From Ruminococcaceae bacterium UBA6857 (lineage in GTDB: Bacteria > Bacillota > Clostridia > Oscillospirales > Acutalibacteraceae), in the NCBI GenBank assembly GCA_002451715.1, contig DKDD01000040.1, positions 1-6,889 on the forward strand: a DNA stretch of 6,889 nt, given 5' to 3'. This document shows positions 1 to 4,835 of this stretch, in pieces (the first letter of the stretch is position 1; each line of letters opens with the position of its first letter). The notes beneath the pieces were generated by a model. It saw only the letters and a program-made list of their open reading frames with translations, searched no databases and had not been told where the DNA came from. The position numbers and the translations under genes were made by a program.

Positions 1-374
1 GGGCGATCTTTTCTATTCGACAATTCAAGAAGAATGTTCTGAATTTGAATAGGTCTAATTTTTGCAATTTCCAAAGGGTACAATGGCTTTAAATGCTTAA
101 CCAGAGATTCAACATTTTCAATATATCTTGGGCTTACTTTCGCCTTTTTTATTCTGATATATTCATTACACCATCTTTCAAAAGTATCATTCTGAGTTGT
201 CAAATCAATACCCTTGCTAAGACTTATTTTGGCTTGTTCACACTTTTTTTGCAATTCTTTTTTTGTTTTTCCATATAGCGTTTTATATTTCTTTTTTCCG
301 TCACTGTCCTTTCCCAAATATAATCGAAACATATAACGTCCATCCGAACGTTTAGAAAAATTATACATAGACAT
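1..374 (-). CDS. int: Tyrosine-family site-specific integrase, N-terminal part (C-terminus lies beyond the left edge)
   Basis: Only the first 124 residues are in the window; the catalytic domain with the R-H-R-Y residues lies outside, so family membership rests on the N-terminus. Residues about 5-50 (KRSDGRYMFRLYLG..., then KKKYKTLYGKTKKELQKK) match the AP2-like arm-binding domain of Tn916/phage-type integrases, with the usual shape of a short beta-sheet followed by a basic helix. Residues about 62-124, including the stretch TFERWCNEYIRIKKAKVSP, resemble the SAM-like core-binding domain. The start at 374 is fixed by GAGGTG (380-385), 5 nt upstream. A second ATG two codons later is less well spaced. 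In an intact element this enzyme would integrate and excise the DNA at an att site, probably outside the window to the left. No clear own promoter was seen; it may be read from the leftward genes upstream. A convergent promoter begins directly beside its ribosome binding site. Confidence 0.88.
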   Translation of the reverse strand, partial: MSMYNFSKRSDGRYMFRLYLGKDSDGKKKYKTLYGKTKKELQKKCEQAKISLSKGIDLTTQNDTFERWCNEYIRIKKAKVSPRYIENVESLVKHLKPLYPLEIAKIRPIQIQNILLELSNRKDR

Positions 375-385
375 CTTATCACCTC

Positions 386-414
386 TTGATTTTTAACAAC
401 ACCTGTGATAAAAT
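386..414 (+). promoter_or_regulatory. Rightward sigma-A promoter upstream of the integrase start
   Basis: The -35 box is TTGATT (386-391, 4/6), the spacer is 17 nt, and the -10 box is TAAAAT (409-414, 5/6) preceded by an extended -10 TGA. The expected start is near 421. It points away from the integrase and into the gap, where the only rightward unit is a short sequence ending in an intrinsic terminator at 461-493. The -35 box directly abuts the integrase ribosome binding site on the other strand. Confidence 0.55.
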
Positions 415-420
415 GGCATA

Positions 421-494
421 GCAATGCCATCTACCTGTAGCTGGGTTTTGTGTATTGCGTGTCCTCATTGGTTGCCGCCGATGGGGACTTTTTC
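421..494 (+). ncRNA. Candidate small RNA, about 74 nt, antisense to the integrase leader
   Basis: The limits are inferred from the promoter at 386-414 and the terminator at 461-493. No rightward ORF of meaningful length lies inside: the only ATG near the 5' end (414) meets a stop after two codons. The 3' half is a strong hairpin with a U-tract. The 5' half is mostly unpaired, with a weak dyad between ACC (433-435) and GGT (444-446). The transcript would be fully complementary to any mRNA entering the integrase from the right, though it stops short of the integrase ribosome binding site. A role in limiting integrase expression, by antisense pairing or transcriptional collision, is inference. 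It does not resemble any RNA family I can name. Confidence 0.45.
461..493 (+). terminator. Intrinsic terminator, rightward
   Basis: The 11-bp stem 461-471/478-488 (GTCCTCATTGG with CCGATGGGGAC, including two G-U pairs) closes a 6-nt loop and is followed directly by TTTTT (489-493). In the leftward direction the stem is not followed by a U-run, so it should act only on rightward transcripts. Confidence 0.7.
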
Positions 495-496
495 AT

Positions 497-524
497 ATCA
501 ATTTCGTGAAGTCGCGAAATTGAT
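497..524. repeat. 10-bp inverted repeat just after the stop codon of the nuclease-FtsK gene
   Basis: ATCAATTTCG (497-506) and CGAAATTGAT (515-524) are perfect inverted copies around an 8-nt spacer; a G-U pair and a G-C pair can extend the stem inward. It touches the TAA stop of the leftward 767-residue gene. In the leftward direction it is followed by ATGAAAAAG, not by a U-tract, so it is a poor intrinsic terminator. It may protect the 3' end of the leftward mRNA or bind a dimeric protein. Confidence 0.5.
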
Positions 525-2827
525 TAATTAACTAATTCTGAATTATCTATCGCAGCTTTGATTCCCGCAAGCTGCGATTGCGATATCAAAACTTTTCGCT
601 CTTTATTCTCATCTGGTGGACCAACAATTTTGAGCCGTTCCAACTCATCCATAATTCTTGCGGCTTTTGTATAACCGAGTCTGAGTTTTCTTTGAAGAAG
701 AGTTGTTGACACAACCTGACATTCGGCAACAACGTCTTTTGCCGAATTGATCATATCATAGTTATCATTTTCTTCACTAATCAAAGCCTGTGAAACTTTC
801 TCTTCCTTTTTTATAAATGAAATTACATTTTGGATTTCTTCATATGAAATGTAAGAAGCTTGTATTCGCATAGGTTTGGTTATTCCAACAGTCAAAAACA
901 GCATATCGCCATTCATTTGTAATCGTTCTGCTCCTGCTGTATACAAAACAGCTTTTGAATCCTCTTTAGATGAAGTACGAAATGAAATCCTATTTGGAAA
1001 ATTATCTATTAAAATTCTTGATGTAGCATTTAATGAAAGATGTTGTATTGAAACAATAAGATAAATTCCTGCCGCACGACCTTTTTGTGTAATTTTATTA
1101 ATTGTCATTTCAACTTTTTGAGGTGATTCAATAATAAGTTCATTGAGTCCATCAATTATAACTACAATTTTCGGCATATACTGCTGTTCAGGATGACTCA
1201 AAACATATTTATTGAAACCATTTATGTCACGAACACCAAAATTAAGAAATGAATTATATCTGTTTTCAATTTCTTTAACAATCCATTCAAGCGAATTTAT
1301 CGCGTTTTTTACATCTGTAATAATTGGAACTAAAAGATTTGAAATACCATTATAAACTAAAAAGTCAACTTGCTTAAAATCAATTATAATAAGCTTGACA
1401 TCTGAAGGCTTAGTCGAATACAACAAACTGATAATAATGCAATTAAGGCATACCGATTTTCCAGAACCAGTTATTCCGGAAATAAGAAGGTTCGGTATTT
1501 TTTCAATATCAAAGCAAACCACATTTCCTATATGATTCTTTCCCAAGCCAATTTTAATATTGCTTTTTATACTTTTAAACTCTTCCGAAGTAATTATTTC
1601 ACGCAGTGGTACAATCTGAGTAGTGTCATTACCTTCTATGGATTCAGATTCATAAAGACAATCGACAGGCGGAAAAATATATTCTGTTTTTGCTAAATCC
1701 ATACCAAAATAATCATTTTTCACAAATTCGATATTATTGTCATTTAACTCTGTTTCAGCAAATTCAAAAAGTTCTTCTTTAACTTTATCTTCACCAACGC
1801 TACTTTCAGCACTTTTCGGTTCATCTAAAACATTTGATATATCCAATAATTCTGGCTCGCTATTATTAAAAAGCTCTTCTGATAGAGCTTTCTTAGATTT
1901 AGGTACTTTAATAACAAGTCGCATTTTTCTTCGTAATCTTTTTGCAAACGGGCTGTTAATTTCCAAATAAGCCGCTTTTGAAAGCAAAGCATCAGCTATC
2001 TCCGAACAACCGCTTTCTCTATAAATTTTTGCGCACATTCTAAAATAATTATTTGGATAGAACTTTTTTCCGTTAATTATAAAAGGATTGTGTAAGTACG
2101 TTATTGGCATTGATTTTATATCTTCAATATTCTCAATGCTATACGATTTTTCAAAGATTTTGAACTTATACGGCAACCCTGTAATTTCTGAACATTCAAG
2201 ATTGTTATCGATACCTCCAGAACTTTGAAAGCACTCCCCTATTTTATTTGTTCCGTACACAATATAAGGCAGGTGTTTTCTAAAAACAACGCTGTTGGTT
2301 GAAAGCCAAAATATCACTACTAATACAACAGGGCATAAAAGTACGATTAAAGTACTAACCATGTTATATGCAAATCGAGCTTGTGAAACAACCTTAGCTG
2401 CATCAATAGTCGCTTTCAAAAATGCCGAAGCTAAGAAAAAATACACCCCACACAAAACAATTTTAATAATCGTTTTGTGTTGTTTAACTGACATAGAAGA
2501 AAACTCTTTTTTTGGTGATATATATTCTAACAAAACTACATTGTTTGCTTTTGCAAGGTTCTTTGCCGGTTGTGTAAATGAACTATTAGTAACAACAAGT
2601 GCTTTGTCACAATGATAAAATGCTTTTCCAGCTGTGACTTCTTGTATTGCACTTACTCCAACACTATTGGAGTAATATTTACATTGTACCGCATATTTAC
2701 AACCATTTTTGTGTGCAATTACATCAACACCATAGTCACCTGACTCTTTGGTAACTTTTACGCCATAAAATCCGTGTGTTTTCAAATAATCAGCAACATA
2801 ATGCTCATATTTATATTCATCCATCAT
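524..2827 (-). CDS. Mrr-type nuclease / membrane / FtsK-SpoIIIE translocase fusion protein
   Basis: 767 residues. Residues about 5-103 are an Mrr-like (PD-(D/E)xK) domain: GDYGVDVIAHK puts the acidic residue at D35, and YAVQCK gives the QxK motif Q48/K50. Two hydrophobic segments follow (about 118-140 and 154-176), putting both ends in the cytoplasm. Residues 200-310 are unrecognised; 318-400 is an acidic linker. From about 402 the protein follows FtsK/SpoIIIE: Walker A GITGSGKS (451-458), DFKQVDFLVYNG (483-494), Walker B IVVIIDG (554-560), KGRAAGI (582-588), GAERLQMNGDMLF (632-644), and a gamma winged-helix domain (about 688-748: LLQRKLRLGYTKAARIMDEL, then GPPDENKERKVLIS). The Walker B acidic pair is DG instead of the usual DE, and ATQRP is replaced by SIQHL. 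Start: AAGGAA (2833-2838) serves either of two adjacent ATGs; the first is used here. No promoter is obvious in the 59-nt gap, so it may be cotranscribed with the repressor. A defence or superinfection-exclusion role is inference; an element-transfer or DNA-segregation role is the alternative. Confidence 0.9.
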   Translation of the reverse strand: MMDEYKYEHYVADYLKTHGFYGVKVTKESGDYGVDVIAHKNGCKYAVQCKYYSNSVGVSAIQEVTAGKAFYHCDKALVVTNSSFTQPAKNLAKANNVVLLEYISPKKEFSSMSVKQHKTIIKIVLCGVYFFLASAFLKATIDAAKVVSQARFAYNMVSTLIVLLCPVVLVVIFWLSTNSVVFRKHLPYIVYGTNKIGECFQSSGGIDNNLECSEITGLPYKFKIFEKSYSIENIEDIKSMPITYLHNPFIINGKKFYPNNYFRMCAKIYRESGCSEIADALLSKAAYLEINSPFAKRLRRKMRLVIKVPKSKKALSEELFNNSEPELLDISNVLDEPKSAESSVGEDKVKEELFEFAETELNDNNIEFVKNDYFGMDLAKTEYIFPPVDCLYESESIEGNDTTQIVPLREIITSEEFKSIKSNIKIGLGKNHIGNVVCFDIEKIPNLLISGITGSGKSVCLNCIIISLLYSTKPSDVKLIIIDFKQVDFLVYNGISNLLVPIITDVKNAINSLEWIVKEIENRYNSFLNFGVRDINGFNKYVLSHPEQQYMPKIVVIIDGLNELIIESPQKVEMTINKITQKGRAAGIYLIVSIQHLSLNATSRILIDNFPNRISFRTSSKEDSKAVLYTAGAERLQMNGDMLFLTVGITKPMRIQASYISYEEIQNVISFIKKEEKVSQALISEENDNYDMINSAKDVVAECQVVSTTLLQRKLRLGYTKAARIMDELERLKIVGPPDENKERKVLISQSQLAGIKAAIDNSELVN

Positions 2828-2879
2828 ATATTTTCCTTATACAAAACGGTAATAATTAAAAACTATAATATATCACATT

Positions 2880-2907
2880 ACCTCGCTTAGGCGAGGTTTT
2901 CTTTTTT
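2880..2907 (+). terminator. Intrinsic terminator facing right, overlapping the repressor stop codon
   Basis: ACCTCGC (2880-2886), loop TTAG (2887-2890) and GCGAGGT (2891-2897) form a 7-bp perfect stem, followed on the + strand by TTTCTTTTTT (2898-2907). The loop contains the TAA stop of the leftward repressor gene. Read leftward, the stem is followed by AATGTG, so it should let repressor transcripts pass into the nuclease-FtsK gene while stopping rightward antisense transcripts. Confidence 0.6.
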
Positions 2908-3237
2908 CTGGTACTTTTTATCGGTGAGCTTATATTTAATAATGCCGCGAACTTCAAGTCTATCTTCCATATCGAGAGAATAATAAGTTTTAAGAATTTC
3001 ATCTGGGTCGCTTTGCGTTCGTGTTGCGAGATACTCGTCTTTATAAGAGCCATAAAAACGCTCCATGTTTACATCTAATACAATGCAGGTTTTTATTAAA
3101 ACATCAATATCTGCTTTCATATTATCCCTTTTAATAATACTATAAAGCGTTTGAGGGCTGACATCTATTTTCTTTGCAAGTTCATTGACATTTGTTCCTT
3201 TTTCGTTAAGTATTTCCTGTAATGTTCTGCCAATCAT
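2887..3237 (-). CDS. XRE-family repressor (CI-like, short form)
   Basis: 116 residues. Residues about 4-60 form a helix-turn-helix of the XRE/HTH_3 type: LQEILNEKGTNVNELAKK as helices 1-2, then VSPQTLYSIIKR as turn plus recognition helix. The C-terminal part (about 77-105, DPDEILKTYYSLDMEDRLEV) is the short helical tail common in Clostridia phage repressors, probably for dimer formation. There is no LexA/S24 autoproteolysis domain, so induction would need another route than RecA-driven self-cleavage. A longer reading begins with GTG at 3246, but the better start is ATG 3237, 6 nt from GGCGGTG (3244-3250); that GTG is part of the ribosome binding site. It is transcribed from the leftward promoter at 3263-3291. 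Likely role: it holds the rightward early promoter silent by binding the operators at 3331-3376. Confidence 0.85.
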   Translation of the reverse strand: MIGRTLQEILNEKGTNVNELAKKIDVSPQTLYSIIKRDNMKADIDVLIKTCIVLDVNMERFYGSYKDEYLATRTQSDPDEILKTYYSLDMEDRLEVRGIIKYKLTDKKYQKKENLA

Positions 3238-3262
3238 ACTTTTCACCGCCTTTTCTGATTAA

Positions 3263-3291
3263 AAGATATCACAAAAAAGTGTGAATGTCAA
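3263..3291 (-). promoter_or_regulatory. Leftward repressor (lysogeny) promoter with a dyad in its spacer
   Basis: On the minus strand the -35 is TTGACA (3286-3291, 6/6), the spacer is 17 nt, and the -10 is TATCTT (3263-3268, 4/6) with an extended -10 TGA. The start is expected near 3256, leaving a leader of about 18 nt. The spacer holds the dyad TCACA-N6-TGTGA (3269-3284), which differs in sequence from the rightward operators and could bind the Cro-like protein or be an autoregulatory site. Confidence 0.7.
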
Positions 3292-3298
3292 CAAAAAA

Positions 3299-3314
3299 TT
3301 ATGAAATTTCATAA
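3299..3314. promoter_or_regulatory. Perfect 16-bp palindrome between the two switch promoters
   Basis: TTATGAAATTTCATAA is its own reverse complement. It lies upstream of both -35 boxes, 7 nt from each. Its position suits an operator for a dimeric regulator or an A+T-rich upstream element. Its sequence is unlike the two 14-bp operators to the right, although it shares TATG at the arms. AT-rich palindromes of this size can occur by chance, so binding is inferred only. Confidence 0.5.
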
Positions 3315-3321
3315 AAAACGG

Positions 3322-3350
3322 TTGACAAGATATGCAAATGCGTATATAAT
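3322..3350 (+). promoter_or_regulatory. Rightward early promoter (PR-like), perfect consensus
   Basis: TTGACA (3322-3327), a 17-nt spacer and TATAAT (3345-3350) match the sigma-A consensus at all twelve positions. The start is expected near 3357, about 36 nt before the Cro-like gene. One operator half of the switch lies in the spacer and another just past the start, so the promoter should be very strong when free and tightly off when the repressor is bound. Confidence 0.88.
3331..3344. promoter_or_regulatory. Operator 1: 14-bp dyad inside the early promoter spacer
   Basis: TATGCAAATGCGTA has arms TATGC/GCGTA (one mismatch) around a 4-nt centre and matches operator 2 at 12 of 14 positions. 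It fills most of the space between -35 and -10, where a bound dimer would exclude RNA polymerase. The centres of operators 1 and 2 are 32 bp apart, close to three helical turns, so dimers on both sites would lie on the same face of the DNA. Confidence 0.72.
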
Positions 3351-3362
3351 CTAATCAAAAGT

Positions 3363-3376
3363 TATGCAAACGCATA
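3363..3376. promoter_or_regulatory. Operator 2: perfect 14-bp dyad downstream of the early start site
   Basis: TATGCAAACGCATA has perfect 5-bp arms TATGC/GCATA around AAAC. It spans roughly +7 to +20 of the rightward transcript. It is the better-formed of the two copies and may be the tighter site. The likely ligands are the XRE repressor and the Cro-like protein. Confidence 0.72.
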
Positions 3377-3392
3377 GAAAAGAGGTGAATTT

Positions 3393-3602
3393 ATGTACAA
3401 TAATTTAAAAGCTGAACTCACAAGGAAGGGCGTTACGGTTAAAACCGTTGCCCAAATTTGGGGCGTACACGAGAATACGGCGCACAACAAGATAAATGGT
3501 ACTTCTCCAATCACCATTGAAGAGGCATTCAAAATCAAGGCAGAGTTATTCCCGGATTTAGAGTTTACCTATCTTTTTGCTAAAGAACAGAAAGCTTCAT
3601 GA
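3393..3602 (+). CDS. Cro-like XRE DNA-binding protein, first gene of the early operon
   Basis: 69 residues, almost wholly a helix-turn-helix. Residues 14-25 (TVKTVAQIWGVH) form the first helix and turn, and 26-37 (ENTAHNKINGTS) the recognition helix. The rest (PITIEEAFKIKAELFPDLE) follows the pattern of small Clostridia and Bacillus phage regulators that end with an aromatic-leucine motif such as TYLF. The ribosome binding site AGAGGTG (3381-3387) is 5 nt from the ATG. It is the promoter-proximal gene after the consensus early promoter and faces away from the repressor, the usual position of cro. It probably competes for the switch operators and turns down the repressor promoter; that function is inferred from position and fold. 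Confidence 0.8.
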   Translation: MYNNLKAELTRKGVTVKTVAQIWGVHENTAHNKINGTSPITIEEAFKIKAELFPDLEFTYLFAKEQKAS

Positions 3603-3637
3603 TGGTAACCTCAAATGAAGCAAAGGGGGGTGAAAAG

Positions 3638-3838
3638 ATGAGAGCCATTAACAAACTCATTACAGCGACCGATTACCGAGTGTTAATTGCTTTGGTTTGG
3701 ATTTTCGGTGCGCTGTGCTGTTTGCTGATGAAAAAAATACAGCCCGAAACAATCAAGCTGTATATCGGATATGCAATCGGCATTGCGGTTATTTCAACAT
3801 GGGTACTTATTTTAATAGGCAATCACGTATTTCTGTGA
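3638..3838 (+). CDS. Small two-transmembrane protein, unknown function
   Basis: 66 residues. Two hydrophobic stretches, about residues 13-31 (YRVLIALVWIFGALCCLLM) and 42-62 (YIGYAIGIAVISTWVLILIG), are joined by a short polar loop containing KKIQPETIK, giving a hairpin in the membrane. The start is set by AAAGGGGGGTG (3623-3633) just upstream. An upstream in-frame ATG at 3599 overlaps the stop of the Cro-like gene but has no good ribosome binding site; using it would add 13 residues. The 3' end overlaps the convergent gene at 3807 by 32 bp. Its size and topology fit a holin or a superinfection-exclusion protein, but its early-operon position argues against a lysis holin. I do not recognise the family. 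Confidence 0.65.
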   Translation: MRAINKLITATDYRVLIALVWIFGALCCLLMKKIQPETIKLYIGYAIGIAVISTWVLILIGNHVFL

Positions 3839-4211
3839 CAAGTTCTTCAACATCTGAAATTGCTTGTCGACTGTTTTGTGATTTCAAAATTTCATGTACT
3901 TGTTGCATTTGCTTTTGAATTTTCTTCGGTGCGTATAAAAGTGCCATTAGATAAGCTTCAGTGTAATTTGCAGCCAAAGACACAGATAGGCAATCGGCAC
4001 CTATATATTGACCGGCTTTACGTAAATATTCTTCAAATACCTTGCGCTTATAAAGTTCGTTTTGTTCATATTCGGTTTGCTTTAACTCGATTTTTTTCAT
4101 TACCAGTTGATGTATGTTGCTGATTAAAGTAGTTACAGCGGGCATCACAAACGCAGCGACCGAAATTACTATGGTAATAGCTTTTAATGAAAATTCCGTG
4201 TTTTCGGGCAT
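3807..4211 (-). CDS. Leftward one-TM protein with a helical cytoplasmic domain, unknown function
   Basis: 134 residues. The N-terminus has one membrane segment (about 9-31, LKAITIVISVAAFVMPAVTT) and then a charged, probably helical part (about 35-62, KKIELKQTEYEQNELYKRKV) and a second helical region to the end. The start ATG 4211 is set by GGAGGTG (4217-4223), 5 nt upstream; a longer reading back to 4409 would run through the promoter and is rejected. It is the only leftward gene in the right arm and has its own promoter. Its 3' end overlaps the convergent two-TM gene by 32 bp, and no clear terminator follows. Transcripts from the early promoter would be antisense to it, so it is likely expressed in the lysogen. 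That pattern fits a lysogenic-conversion or superinfection-immunity gene, by inference only. Confidence 0.75.
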   Translation of the reverse strand: MPENTEFSLKAITIVISVAAFVMPAVTTLISNIHQLVMKKIELKQTEYEQNELYKRKVFEEYLRKAGQYIGADCLSVSLAANYTEAYLMALLYAPKKIQKQMQQVHEILKSQNSRQAISDVEELVTEIRDCLLK

Positions 4212-4216
4212 TATTT

Positions 4217-4233
4217 CACCTCCTTTTGAGGTG
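4217..4233 (-). promoter_or_regulatory. Dyad containing the ribosome binding site of the leftward membrane gene
   Basis: On the minus strand CACCTC (4228-4233), loop AAAAG and GAGGTG (4217-4222) form a 6-bp stem, extendable by a T-A pair, that contains the Shine-Dalgarno sequence. The predicted transcript start lies near 4227, inside the dyad, so the RNA hairpin would form only on longer transcripts reading in from the right. Such read-through mRNA would then be poorly translated, while the promoter's own mRNA has a free site. Confidence 0.4.
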
Positions 4234-4262
4234 AGTATAACACGGTAAGGAAAATATCGCAA
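4234..4262 (-). promoter_or_regulatory. Promoter of the leftward membrane gene
   Basis: On the minus strand the -35 is TTGCGA (4257-4262, 4/6), the spacer is 17 nt, and the -10 is TATACT (4234-4239, 5/6) preceded by an extended -10 TGT. The start is expected near 4227, giving a leader of about 16 nt that begins close to the ribosome binding site. Confidence 0.68.
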
Positions 4263-4296
4263 GGAACAAAAACAATACAAAAAGTGGGGTGACAAC

Positions 4297-4491
4297 ATGA
4301 AAACTGCAATAATTATCATTTTGACAATCGGATTAATTGTTGCGATATACGAAGCAATTAAATACCGAATGGCATTAACCATTTTAGCAGCTTGGTGTGC
4401 TGAAAACAATTACGAAATACCAAAAGACAGCGACATTGAGCGCATCACCAAATGGGTCGCAAAAAAGATGTTCACGGAGGCTGAAAAATGA
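4297..4491 (+). CDS. Small single-TM protein, unknown function
   Basis: 64 residues. An N-terminal membrane anchor (about residues 3-21, TAIIIILTIGLIVAIYEAI) is followed by a short soluble part with mixed charge (IPKDSDIERITKWVAKKMF), probably helical and cytoplasmic. The ATG is preceded by GTGGGGTG (4284-4291), 5 nt away. It has no apparent promoter of its own and would be read from the early promoter through the antisense of the leftward gene. Its stop overlaps the start of a tiny downstream ORF as ATGA. The family is not recognised. Confidence 0.65.
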   Translation: MKTAIIIILTIGLIVAIYEAIKYRMALTILAAWCAENNYEIPKDSDIERITKWVAKKMFTEAEK

Positions 4492-4550
4492 TATTTCCAT
4501 CTTATACGTCCGGCAAGACGAAATCAGCAATCGAGGACACGTCAATCTAA
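4488..4550 (+). CDS. Possible 20-residue peptide, translationally coupled
   Basis: The ATG overlaps the preceding stop (ATGA, 4488-4491), and GGAGG (4476-4480) lies 7 nt upstream, which is a strong ribosome binding site. The ORF ends with TAA at 4550. The peptide is polar and contains SGKTKS. Without this ORF, the 88 nt between the membrane gene and the next start would have no explanation for the strong site. Chance remains quite possible at this length; the role could be a leader peptide for the next gene. Confidence 0.35.
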   Translation: MIFPSYTSGKTKSAIEDTSI

Positions 4551-4579
4551 AATCCCAGCTACAAAAAGGAGAATTCATT

Positions 4580-4822
4580 ATGGCACAGAAACCAAACAAA
4601 ATTTATCGCTTTGACGAGCTTCCAGATGTTTTGACACTGCTTGAAGCCGGAATGCTTCTTAGCTACGATGCCGATTATCTTAGAAAACAAGCCATAGCAG
4701 GTAAATTCCCCGCTTTTCAGCTTTTTAAAGATGAAAAAAATCAAAAAGGCTCATGGCGCATTATGAAACAAGACTTGCAAGACTGGCTTAATCAAAAAAG
4801 AGCCGCAAAGAAATCAGCTTAA
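4580..4822 (+). CDS. Excisionase-type winged helix-turn-helix DNA-binding protein
   Basis: 80 residues. Residues about 14-65 follow the MerR/excisionase pattern (HTH_17-like): VLTLLEAGMLLSYDADYLRK gives the first helix, turn and recognition helix, AGKFPAFQL the link, then a short wing ending in GSWRI and the terminal helix KQDLQDWLNQKR. The basic tail (KRAAKKSA) is common in such proteins. The start is set by AAAAGGAG (4564-4571), 8 nt from the ATG; longer in-frame readings upstream run through the other frame of the preceding gene and lack a site. An excisionase helping the integrase at 1-374, or an early regulator, are both possible; sequence alone cannot choose. Confidence 0.72.
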   Translation: MAQKPNKIYRFDELPDVLTLLEAGMLLSYDADYLRKQAIAGKFPAFQLFKDEKNQKGSWRIMKQDLQDWLNQKRAAKKSA

Positions 4823-4835
4823 GGAGGTAATCAAT

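Noticed and set aside
224..430. Leftward 68-codon ORF over the integrase start
   Set aside because: It lies in another frame over the true integrase N-terminus, which has a recognised domain and a well-placed ribosome binding site.
2295..2615. Rightward 106-codon ORF inside the nuclease-FtsK gene
   Set aside because: It is antisense to the Mrr and membrane portion, with no ribosome binding site and no recognisable domain.
3774..3787. GCAAT...ATTGC dyad near the end of the two-TM gene as a terminator for the leftward gene
   Set aside because: The stem is only 5 bp and no U-run follows on either strand.
4212..4409. N-terminal extension of the leftward membrane gene to 4409
   Set aside because: It would run through the gene's own promoter and ribosome binding site; ATG 4211 has GGAGGTG at correct spacing.
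4397..4579. N-terminal extension of the HTH gene upstream of 4580
   Set aside because: It overlaps the single-TM gene in another frame and has no ribosome binding site; AAAAGGAG sits before 4580.
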